This document shows, in pieces, positions 1-5,519 of a DNA stretch of 5,557 nt. Where the stretch lies: assembly GCA_947632745.1 (NCBI GenBank), contig CANRQH010000092.1, positions 1-5,557 of the forward strand. Direction: 5' to 3'. Below the pieces are notes generated by a model. It saw only the letters and a list, made by a program, of their open reading frames with translations, searched no databases and was not told where the DNA came from. The position numbers and the translations under genes are program-made. The first letter of the stretch is position 1, and each line of letters begins with the position of its first letter. The stretch is from an uncultured Clostridia bacterium (GTDB taxonomy: Bacteria; Bacillota; Clostridia; TANB77; CAG-508).

Positions 1-1972
1 CTGTAACTTCTGTAGTTCCTGGCGTATGTGTATTTGTTAATGTAAATCCATGCTCTTTATCTCCACCCACTTGAACTTTATATCCACTTGGTACAGATAC
101 TTCTTCTACTGTATATTCTATTTCTTTACCATTTTCATATTTATCTAATCCTGTAAATTTTGCACTCCAACTATTTTGTTCAGTTAATGTTTCTGTTTTT
201 ACAACATCTGCTCCTTTTTTTAATTGAACAGTTATTTGTGTAGGTCTTATTCCATCTTGGTTTTGTTCATCTTCCCATTGTTTATGTACTGATATATCTA
301 TAGTTGCTGGCGTATGTGTATTCGTTATTGTAAATCCTTGTTCTTTATCTCCTGTAACACTAGCTGTATATCCATCTGGTACATCATCTTCTTCTACTGT
401 ATAGTTAATTTCTACACCATTTTGCTTTTTTGGTAAATTTGTAAATGTATATGTCCAACTATTACTGTTGTTGCTTTTTATAGCTACTGTTTTTACTATA
501 GTCCCTTGATTCATTAAATTTACATTAATAGATTGAGGTCTTTTATTATCTTGGTTACTTTTGTCTTCCCATTTTTTTGTAATAGTTATTTCTCTAGTTT
601 CTACTGTCGTTGTTAGTTGAAATTTTTGTTCCTTAGGTGTTACTTCTACTATTGGCTGTTCGCTTTGGGTTGCACATGTCCATAGCTTCTTTTCATTTGT
701 GTTATATGTTCCATCAAACTCAACAGTTATAGTGTTACCTGTTATTCCTGATGTTGGAATAGCAACGTAAAAATCTGTACCTATAAAGTCTGATACCCTT
801 GTGCTATTTTGTCTATTGCCTACTGCATCTGATATATATGCTTCGTTATTTGCATTTCCATTAACCTTTATAGTATCTGATAAATCATATACTGCTTCTC
901 TTTGTTGTTCTATTTTTAATGGTCCTACAACAAAATATTCCTTATTTTGTAAAGTTTTAATATTTAAATTTCCTGTTTGAGTTAATGCAACTGGTACTCC
1001 ATTACCTTCACTTTGACCATTTTCTACATATTCATTTGCTGCATCTATTAAATATGAACAAAGTATAGCTGCTTGTTCTTCTTTCCATTTTCCAACTTGG
1101 AATGTTTCATTGTCGTACCCTTGTACATTAAATTGAGTTCCACTTAAATCTGGCCAATTATTTGTTTGTGTGTTACTTGTACTGTTTGAACATTTAAGTT
1201 TAAGTTTCATTTGAGACACATCATATGTAGATTGCTGACTACTATTATTATCCTTGTAATTTGTAAAATACCAAAGAGCTGCTTGTTGAGCAACTTCTAT
1301 TAATTCATCTTCTATTTCTACAGATTGGAATTTGTCTTGTTTATCATAATAAAAATATCCTTTTTTTGCTTGTTCTGATACTGTATATTTATATCCCGAT
1401 CCTGATTTTGCAACATATCTATATCCTAAATCTGTTTCTTTGGCTTTATCATCATCAACTTCTCCATATTCCAAACTTGCTTTTTGCATTAAAGCATGCT
1501 TTTTAGCTGTATCTGTTTCTGTATTTTTAGTTGGTATATACATATTATCTAATATCCATAATATTTGTTTTAAATTTTGGCTATCTCCTATCGCTTTATA
1601 AGCTTTATTTGTGTCCCCACTTAATGCTCTGAGTTGACTTATATCACTACTACTATCTAAATTATATGATTTATTATATGTTACATCTTGATTTACTCCA
1701 GCTGTATTCCAAGTATGTCCCTCTGTTGCGTTTAAACAATAATATGTTGTTTTGTTACTTTTATCTAATATTTGATATACAGGGTGATATGATTGTCCCT
1801 CAGCTGTTGGAGTTCCTAAGGCATATCCATTTGTATTGTTATCATTAACATACCTAAAATATTGCAACCTCAGCTGTATACTATCTGCTGCATAACTTAG
1901 CACTGTTATTACTGTAAAAAAACATATTATTAATATTGTTAAAATTTTTGTAATATTTTTCCTGATCTTCAT
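1..1972 (-). CDS. Thioester-domain / CnaB-repeat surface adhesin (3' end outside window)
   Basis: This is a secreted cell-wall adhesin, of which 657 residues are visible; the frame is open without a stop to the left edge. The start is the ATG at 1970-1972, preceded by AAGGA (1983-1987) about 10 nt upstream. Residues 1-28 form a signal peptide (basic KIRK, hydrophobic core, cleavage near SYA). The next ~290 residues fit a thioester domain (TED): Cys79 in a YYCLNA context and Gln230 in a QQAALW context match the Cys and the TQxA-type Gln that form the internal thioester in this family, which can couple covalently to host surfaces. Residues ~338-457 are a linker I cannot name. Two CnaB domains follow (about 461-555 and 559-651), each with a KxW lysine (K466, K564), a YTVEE acid (E528, E624) and a TN-THTP asparagine (N551, N647), the expected isopeptide triad. 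A third repeat probably starts at the edge. The sortase motif would lie outside the window. Family assignment is strong; the ligand is unknown. Confidence 0.9.
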   Translation of the reverse strand, partial: MKIRKNITKILTILIICFFTVITVLSYAADSIQLRLQYFRYVNDNNTNGYALGTPTAEGQSYHPVYQILDKSNKTTYYCLNATEGHTWNTAGVNQDVTYNKSYNLDSSSDISQLRALSGDTNKAYKAIGDSQNLKQILWILDNMYIPTKNTETDTAKKHALMQKASLEYGEVDDDKAKETDLGYRYVAKSGSGYKYTVSEQAKKGYFYYDKQDKFQSVEIEDELIEVAQQAALWYFTNYKDNNSSQQSTYDVSQMKLKLKCSNSTSNTQTNNWPDLSGTQFNVQGYDNETFQVGKWKEEQAAILCSYLIDAANEYVENGQSEGNGVPVALTQTGNLNIKTLQNKEYFVVGPLKIEQQREAVYDLSDTIKVNGNANNEAYISDAVGNRQNSTRVSDFIGTDFYVAIPTSGITGNTITVEFDGTYNTNEKKLWTCATQSEQPIVEVTPKEQKFQLTTTVETREITITKKWEDKSNQDNKRPQSINVNLMNQGTIVKTVAIKSNNSNSWTYTFTNLPKKQNGVEINYTVEEDDVPDGYTASVTGDKEQGFTITNTHTPATIDISVHKQWEDEQNQDGIRPTQITVQLKKGADVVKTETLTEQNSWSAKFTGLDKYENGKEIEYTVEEVSVPSGYKVQVGGDKEHGFTLTNTHTPGTTEVT
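19..592 (-). repeat. Tandem CnaB-encoding repeats
   Basis: Two copies of a ~288-bp (96-codon) unit lie at about 20-298 and 308-592. The best-conserved DNA is the end of each unit, encoding GFTxTNTHTP (plus-strand 19-49 and 307-337, exactly 288 bp apart), which differs at only a few positions. CnaB domains act as rigid stalk modules locked by Lys-Asn isopeptide bonds. Such arrays commonly vary in copy number by recombination and can collapse in assemblies, so the true number of copies beyond the left edge is unknown. Confidence 0.85.
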
Positions 1973-2004
1973 ATAACACCATTCCTTACATTTATACTAA
2001 TTCA

Positions 2005-2033
2005 ATTTTACTATTTAAAATAATATTTTTCAA
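2005..2033 (-). promoter_or_regulatory. Candidate promoter of the adhesin gene
   Basis: On the minus strand TTGAAA (2028-2033) and TAAAAT (2005-2010) are separated by 17 bp, each one mismatch from the sigma-A consensus. Transcription would start near 1998, giving a leader of about 26 nt before the ATG. In such A/T-rich DNA, hexamer matches occur by chance, so this is moderate evidence only. Confidence 0.4.
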
Positions 2034-2063
2034 TATATGAAAATAGAATAATTTTTTTTATTC

Positions 2064-2100
2064 AAAGTGTACTTACGGCTAGTCACTTTCTAGTTTTTTT
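2064..2100. other. Hairpin in the divergent intergenic region
   Basis: AAAGTG (2064-2069) pairs with CACTTT (2084-2089), and ACT/AGT (2071-2073/2081-2083) continues the stem past a bulged T. A run of seven T begins at 2094. The loop carries the only G+C-richer patch (TACGGC) of this intergenic region. It resembles a rho-independent terminator read on the plus strand, but no plus-strand gene lies upstream. It may stop antisense transcription towards the carboxypeptidase gene, or be an operator. The rest of 1973-2233 is A/T-rich DNA with a TTACA-N4-TGTAA inverted repeat at 2121-2134 and no clear promoter for the plus-strand gene beyond TATATT hexamers (2179-2184, 2187-2192). Confidence 0.35.
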
Positions 2101-2233
2101 ACAATAATTTTAATTTTTTATTACATTTTTGTAACATAAGTATTATTCTATTTTTAGTTATATTTTTTTTATTTTTTTATATATTTTATATTAGATTTTA
2201 TTTGGCACATACATTGAGAGGAATGATTTTTGA

Positions 2234-3480
2234 GTGAATTCTAAAGTATTTTATAATATTTTAATTATTATTAATTTAATTCTTCTACCCACTTTTTGTT
2301 TTGCAGATGACTATATCGAAAATACAGATACCATTTCAACTATTACAATTGAAGCATCATCTAATTCATCTACCATACCTAATATAAATGCTAGACACGC
2401 AGTTATTTTAGATAGGAACTCTAATACTGTTTTATATGGAAAAAAAGAAAATGAAACATGTAAAATGGCTTCAACTACAAAGATTATGACCGCTATTGTT
2501 ACTATCGAAAATTGCAATAATTTAAACCAAACAGTTACTATTTCAAAAAAAGCTGCTCGGAACAGGTGGTTCAAGACTTGGTTTATCCACAGATAATACA
2601 ATAACCGTTCAAGATTTGCTTTATGGATTAATGATGGTATCTCGGAAATGATGCAGCTGTTGCCCTTGCAGAATTTGTAGGTGGAAGTATAGAAGGATTT
2701 TCTAACATGATGAATCAAAAAGCTCAAGATTTAGGTCTTACCTCAACTCATTTCGTTACCCCACATGGCCTTGACCAAGATGAACATTATACAACCGCAT
2801 ATGAACTTGCAAAACTTGCAAATTATGCACTTAAAAACACAACTTTTGCTAAAATTGTTAATACATCTCATTATTCTGTAAATATAAATGGTCACTTAAA
2901 ACCTTTAAATAATACTAATGAACTTTTAGGTTATTTGGATGGCGTATATGGTGTAAAAACTGGCTTTACCAATGGCGCTAATAGATGCCTCGTTACTTCT
3001 TGTAAAAGAGGTAACTTAGATATTATTTGCGTAGTACTTGGTTGTGATACAAAAAAAGATAGGACCTTAGACAGTATTAATCTTATAAACTATACTTTTA
3101 GCAATTTTTCGATTGTAAATATAAAAGATATGGTATACAAGAATTTCGATAATTGGAAAAATGAAAATTTAAATTCATTTTATATTAATAAAGGTGTTTC
3201 ATCTAATTTAGATTTATATTTTAATGAAAATGACCTTCCTTATACTACAATTCTAATAAATAATTCTGTGTTAGATAAAGTATCTACCTCTATTAATTAT
3301 ACTTCTACTTTTGAAGCTCCTTTATATGAAAATACTGTAATTGGTGTTATGGAAGTAAAAGTAGATGATAAAACTTTATTTAATTTAAATATTTTAAATA
3401 AAAATAAAATAGAACGAAAAAATACTAGATTTTATATTATGCATTTCATGAATAATTATTTCGATTATTTTTCTACATAA
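2234..3480 (+). CDS. D-alanyl-D-alanine carboxypeptidase (PBP5/DacF-type), frame broken by two identical +1 shifts
   Basis: This is a low-molecular-weight penicillin-binding protein that removes the terminal D-Ala from peptidoglycan stem peptides outside the membrane. The start is GTG 2234 (in-frame TGA at 2231-2233 excludes an earlier start; GAGAGGA at 2216-2222). Residues 1-24 are a signal peptide ending CFA. Segment 1 (2234-2557, 108 codons) carries Ser80-x-x-Lys83. Segment 2 (2559-2642, 28 codons, +1 frame) carries the GTGGSRLGL and LLYGLMMVS regions. Segment 3 (2644-3480, 278 codons) carries S136-G137-N138, the KTG triad (K241-G243, at 2956-2964), the C-terminal beta domain and a probable amphipathic tail. 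Joined, it is ~414 residues, normal for the family, with all catalytic motifs. Conventional reading stops at 2596 (120 aa, SxxK only). An AGAAGGA at 2691-2697 could start a 257-aa fragment at ATG 2707, but this lacks the catalytic Ser. A single-gene transcript ending at 3482-3533 is likely. It may be a recoded gene, a pseudogene or a sequencing artefact. Confidence 0.85.
2555..2562 (+). other. Frameshift site 1 (GCT C GGA, extra C at 2558)
   Basis: The zero frame reads GCT-GCT-CGG-AAC and gives a nonsense tail ending at TAA 2594-2596. Skipping C2558 gives GCT-GGA-ACA-GGT-GGT, i.e. Ala-Gly-Thr-Gly-Gly, which continues as the SRLGL stretch expected downstream of the SxxK helix in PBP5-type enzymes. 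The frame change is seen directly; whether ribosomes make the skip is unknown. Confidence 0.85.
2640..2647 (+). other. Frameshift site 2 (TCT C GGA, extra C at 2643, inside the SxN motif)
   Basis: The second-segment frame reads TCT-CGG-AAA-TGA and stops at 2649-2651. Skipping C2643 gives TCT-GGA-AAT-GAT, i.e. Ser-Gly-Asn-Asp, the catalytic SxN motif, followed by AAVALAEF as expected for the family. The seven bases CTCGGAA are identical to site 1, 85 bp upstream, and the shift has the same sense and the same resulting glycine codon. Confidence 0.85.
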
Positions 3481-3481
3481 T

Positions 3482-3533
3482 AAAAAGAACATAAATTGTT
3501 AAGCGATTTTTCTAACAATCTATGTTCTTTTTT
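3482..3533. terminator. Bidirectional rho-independent terminator
   Basis: AAAAAGAACATA (3482-3493) pairs with TATGTTCTTTTT (3521-3532); after one A-C mismatch, ATTGTTA (3495-3501) pairs with TAACAAT (3513-3519) around an 11-nt loop. T-runs on both strands let it serve both convergent genes: it starts 2 nt after the carboxypeptidase stop codon, and it overlaps the stop codon of the minus-strand HTH gene (3532-3534). Confidence 0.9.
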
Positions 3534-3933
3534 AGATCATTGAAGTACATAATCTAAAAAATAAGAATGCACCTACTAAAGCCAATATATAAGCTAATAC
3601 AGTCAACACCATTGCTACTTTTATTGATAAATTTAGCATATAGCAAATCCATTTAATTACCTGTATAGATAATAATCCATTTTGAAAGCTATTATTTTTA
3701 GCTTGTACAAATTCATCACTTGGTATTTGATACAAATTAGATAGTTCATATATCATATCTAAATCTGGATATTTTAATCCTATTTCCCACTTTCTAACAT
3801 CTTCTTCTAGTACATCTTGATTATCCATTTGTTTATTTAAATTTAAAGCAACATCCCCGCATGACCAATTTTTTTGTTCTCTTAATATAACTAAAAGTTC
3901 CTCTATTCCTTGTTTTTTCTCTCTTTTCTTCAT
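3532..3933 (-). CDS. Membrane-anchored XRE-type helix-turn-helix protein
   Basis: A 133-residue protein, probably a DNA-binding regulator tethered to the cytoplasmic membrane. Residues ~9-76 look like an XRE/Cro-type HTH: an IEELLVILREQK first helix, WSCGDVALNLN as the turn region, then VRKWEIGLKYPDLDMIYELSNLYQIPSDEF, the usual 'xxWExGxxYPxxxxLxxLxxxYxxxxDE' end of this fold. Residues ~88-127 are hydrophobic and give one strong transmembrane helix (about 105-127) and perhaps a weaker one before it; only a few residues follow. The start is ATG 3933 with AAAGGAAG (3943-3950) 9 nt upstream. The gene stands alone, convergent with the carboxypeptidase and sharing its terminator. The target and signal are unknown. 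The insert between turn region and recognition part (KQMDNQDVLEED) is slightly longer than in compact XRE proteins, so DNA binding is inferred rather than certain. Confidence 0.8.
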   Translation of the reverse strand: MKKREKKQGIEELLVILREQKNWSCGDVALNLNKQMDNQDVLEEDVRKWEIGLKYPDLDMIYELSNLYQIPSDEFVQAKNNSFQNGLLSIQVIKWICYMLNLSIKVAMVLTVLAYILALVGAFLFFRLCTSMI

Positions 3934-3983
3934 ATTATTATACTTCCTTTTTATATTATCAAAATACTTTGTAATTATTTTAA

Positions 3984-4012
3984 ATTATATAATATAATAA
4001 AATTATTATCAA
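3984..4012 (-). promoter_or_regulatory. Candidate promoter of the HTH gene
   Basis: On the minus strand TTGATA (4007-4012) and a perfect TATAAT (3984-3989) are 17 bp apart, predicting a start near 3977 and a ~44-nt leader before the ATG at 3933. The spacing is ideal and the -10 is consensus, though the surrounding DNA is nearly pure A/T. Confidence 0.5.
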
Positions 4013-4048
4013 CTATTTCAAATTAAATATTTTATATTATTTTAAAAT

Positions 4049-4062
4049 ACATGGTACCATGT
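4049..4062. promoter_or_regulatory. Perfect 14-bp palindrome, candidate operator
   Basis: ACATGGTACCATGT is a perfect palindrome in the region between the HTH gene (minus) and the tRNA-Gly gene (plus). It lies ~37 bp upstream of the HTH-gene -35 and ~24 bp upstream of the tRNA -35, positions compatible with a regulator site for either. The half-site ATGGTAC recurs in the promoter of the membrane-protein gene (4370-4376). Function is inferred. Confidence 0.4.
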
Positions 4063-4086
4063 TTGGTTGAAATTTATGTTTAAGTA

Positions 4087-4115
4087 TTGACTTTTTTATT
4101 TTTTTTTGCTATTAT
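4087..4115 (+). promoter_or_regulatory. Promoter of tRNA-Gly
   Basis: TTGACT (4087-4092) and TATTAT (4110-4115) are separated by 17 bp; the bases TGC directly before the -10 give an extended -10 element. The predicted start near 4122 leaves a ~78-nt 5' leader to be removed by RNase P. Confidence 0.65.
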
Positions 4116-4199
4116 AATAAGGTATTTTATAAGAGTAATTTAGTTTTTAATGCTCCACTTTGCTAAAACATAATTTGAGATTTGAAAATTTAATAAAAT

Positions 4200-4273
4200 G
4201 CAGGTATAGTTTAGTGGCAAAACGAGACCTTGCCAAGGTTTAGTCACGAGTCCGATTCTCGTTACCTGCTCCA
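4200..4273 (+). tRNA. tRNA-Gly (anticodon GCC)
   Basis: A complete cloverleaf: acceptor GCAGGTA (4200-4206) pairs with TACCTGC (4263-4269); D stem GTTT/AAAC (4209-4212/4220-4223) with GG in the loop; anticodon stem AGACC/GGTTT (one G-T pair) around TTGCCAA, anticodon GCC at 4232-4234, reading GGC and GGT; a 4-nt variable region; T stem ACGAG/CTCGT. The discriminator is T4270, as usual for bacterial tRNA-Gly, and CCA (4271-4273) is encoded. The odd feature is the T loop TCCGATT (4251-4257): position 55, normally U (pseudouridine), is C. Stem pairing is otherwise good, so it is probably functional. Confidence 0.93.
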
Positions 4274-4312
4274 ATGACGTTTCTGTTCGAACTTTTTAGG
4301 AACAGTAGATAC

Positions 4313-4346
4313 AAAATCAATCATAATTAAATTGGTTGATTTTTTT
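4313..4346 (+). terminator. Terminator of the tRNA-Gly transcript
   Basis: AAATCAATC (4314-4322) pairs with GGTTGATTT (4334-4342), including one T-G pair, around an 11-nt loop, and the 3' arm runs into seven T (4340-4346). Between the tRNA and this hairpin lies a smaller stem, CTGTTC/GAACAG (4283-4288/4300-4305), which may protect or define the 3' trailer during processing. Confidence 0.75.
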
Positions 4347-4358
4347 GTCTCATAGAAC

Positions 4359-4374
4359 ACCATGTTATGATGGT
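4359..4374 (+). promoter_or_regulatory. Extended -10 promoter inside an inverted repeat, upstream of the membrane-protein gene
   Basis: TATGAT (4366-4371), with TG at 4363-4364, forms an extended -10; a weak TTGTCT (4345-4350) lies 15 bp upstream. The inverted repeat ACCAT-N6-ATGGT (4359-4363/4370-4374) surrounds this -10, so a bound regulator would block polymerase. It shares ATGGTAC with the palindrome at 4049-4062. Confidence 0.4.
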
Positions 4375-4414
4375 ACGTCAAAATATTCTTAAAAAGTAAG
4401 AAAGGCGAGATAAT

Positions 4415-5131
4415 ATGGAAGGTTCACTATTGTTTGTTGTATGTTTAGCATTATTTATAATTCAAATTGTTATATTAGTGAAATCAATAAAAAAGAAAGA
4501 AAAGAAATATTGGATAATTATCTTTTGTTTAGAAATTATTCCTATAATACTATTAAGAGGTTTATTATATTATTATGATTATTTAGCTCCTAGGAATAGC
4601 TTTATGCCTGGATTACAATATTTGGGTGAAGAATTAACATGTCTTGGTGCGACTATTGTTTATTTTGTGATGTTTTGTATTACTATGATTGCATGGATAA
4701 TTGTATTTGAAAAAAAACAAAAATTAAAAAACAAGAAATCAGAAAGCCCTTTAAAATTAATTACTGCCTTTGTATTTATTATGGTAGGTTTTGTATTTTT
4801 AGTAAATGAAGTAACAGATAATTTTGGAAAAGTAGAAACTATAGGTACAGTTATAGACTTTGAAGAGATAAGATCTGGTGGAGATATTGAATATTGGCCT
4901 ATTATACAATATAATGCTGAAGGTCAAGAGCTTGAAGAGAATTATCCAATGTCTAATGTAGAAATTGGTGATAAAGTTAAAATTTATTATTCTGTTTATA
5001 ATAATGATAATATTTCTCGATATCTTACAAATAATAAAATAATTTGGATACCAACAATTCTAATAGGAATACTAATTATTCTTTTTAGATTTAAAGATGA
5101 TTTCATAAAAATAACAAAACAAAATGGTTAA
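4415..5131 (+). CDS. Multi-pass membrane protein with DUF3592-like region
   Basis: A 238-residue membrane protein of unknown function. Predicted transmembrane helices are at about 4-23, 32-52, 74-98, 113-131 and 208-225, with lysine-rich cytoplasmic-looking loops (24-31, 100-114). Between the fourth and fifth helices, residues ~139-204 resemble the DUF3592 pattern: a 'xGTVIDFEEIRSGG' strand, then 'YWPIIQYNAEGQELE', then 'IGDKVKIYYSVYNND'. In that family the segment is a small beta domain beside a membrane helix. The positive-inside pattern suggests it faces outside, but topology is uncertain. The start is ATG 4415, with AAAGGCGAG (4401-4409) as a moderate ribosome binding site. It lies alone between two tRNA units; no hairpin terminator is visible after the stop, so transcription may run into the tRNA-Cys unit. 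Codon use is like its neighbours. The DUF3592 assignment rests on pattern recognition only. Confidence 0.8.
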   Translation: MEGSLLFVVCLALFIIQIVILVKSIKKKEKKYWIIIFCLEIIPIILLRGLLYYYDYLAPRNSFMPGLQYLGEELTCLGATIVYFVMFCITMIAWIIVFEKKQKLKNKKSESPLKLITAFVFIMVGFVFLVNEVTDNFGKVETIGTVIDFEEIRSGGDIEYWPIIQYNAEGQELEENYPMSNVEIGDKVKIYYSVYNNDNISRYLTNNKIIWIPTILIGILIILFRFKDDFIKITKQNG

Positions 5132-5154
5132 AACAACTTTGAAGAATAAAAATA

Positions 5155-5183
5155 TTGACTTTTTATTAATTTTATAGTATATT
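5155..5183 (+). promoter_or_regulatory. Promoter of tRNA-Cys
   Basis: TTGACT (5155-5160) and TATATT (5178-5183) are exactly 17 bp apart. The -35 is identical to that of the tRNA-Gly unit. The predicted start near 5190 leaves a ~54-nt leader. Confidence 0.6.
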
Positions 5184-5243
5184 TAAGTAGTGTATTTTAT
5201 TTTTTGTACTATTTTTTATTATAATACATATAATTTAATATAT

Positions 5244-5317
5244 GGCGACTTAGCCAAGCGGTAAGGCACGAGTCTGCAAAACTCTGATGATCGGTTCGAC
5301 TCCGATAGTCGCCTCCA
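5244..5317 (+). tRNA. tRNA-Cys (anticodon GCA)
   Basis: Acceptor GGCGACT (5244-5250) pairs with AGTCGCC (5307-5313); D stem GCC/GGC; anticodon loop CTGCAAA with GCA at 5276-5278; T stem ATCGG/CCGAT around a standard TTCGACT loop. The discriminator T5314 is the known identity base for cysteinyl-tRNA synthetase, and CCA (5315-5317) is encoded. The outermost anticodon-stem pair is a C-T mismatch (5269/5285), leaving four good pairs. It is transcribed from its own promoter and has its own terminator. Confidence 0.96.
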
Positions 5318-5321
5318 TAGG

Positions 5322-5366
5322 AAAAATCGTAAAAATGTTGATATATCAATACTTTTACGATTTTTT
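5322..5366 (+). terminator. Terminator of the tRNA-Cys transcript
   Basis: AAAATCGTAAAA (5323-5334) pairs with TTTTACGATTTT (5353-5364), topped by a second stem, TTGAT/ATCAA (5338-5342/5345-5349), and the 3' arm ends in TTTTTT (5361-5366). It begins 4 nt after the tRNA CCA end. Confidence 0.85.
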
Positions 5367-5420
5367 AATATTTTTTGATTAATAAATAAAAATCCTCTAT
5401 TTTCAATAGTTTTAGGCTTC

Positions 5421-5519
5421 AAAAATTTCAAAAATTATTCTATAAGGGTTAAAAATTGGTTAAAATTGTATTAAAATTTATAATGTTCGCTTGAAATTTA
5501 GCAAAATTTGTTATATAGT
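5421..5519 (+). promoter_or_regulatory. Phased A-tracts plus promoter for an unseen downstream gene
   Basis: TTGAAA (5491-5496) and TATAGT (5514-5519) are 17 bp apart, predicting a start near 5526; the transcript leaves the window and no ORF or RNA is recognisable in 5520-5557. Upstream, A-tracts begin at 5421, 5430, 5451, 5462 and 5473, close to helical phasing; the last three sit in TTAAAA repeats exactly 11 bp apart. Such DNA is typically curved and can act as an UP-like activator of strong, often stable-RNA, promoters. I see no gene in 5318-5557. Confidence 0.45.

Noticed and set aside
1666..1848. 60-aa plus-strand ORF
   Set aside because: Antisense to the well-supported thioester domain coding sequence; no ribosome binding site or recognisable protein.
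2311..2727. 138-aa minus-strand ORF
   Set aside because: Antisense shadow of the carboxypeptidase; it covers both shift sites but has no family resemblance and no start signal.
4151..4273. TGCTCCA at 4151-4157 repeating the 3' end of tRNA-Gly (4267-4273), as a possible att site or tRNA remnant
   Set aside because: Only 7 bp match, no T arm or stem partner upstream, and no integrase or mobile genes nearby.
4200..4273. The tRNA-Gly as a four-base (CGGA) suppressor for the two frameshift sites
   Set aside because: Its anticodon loop is the normal 7 nt with GCC, which does not read GGA or CGGA.
4275..4380. TGACGT (4275-4280) and ACGTCA (4375-4380) as ends of a small insertion
   Set aside because: Six-base arms are expected by chance, no target duplication is seen, and the interval is explained by the tRNA trailer, terminator and promoter.
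5219..5431. 70-aa minus-strand ORF
   Set aside because: Runs antisense through tRNA-Cys, its terminator and leader; the WRRLSESNRSS stretch is the usual translation of a tRNA complement.
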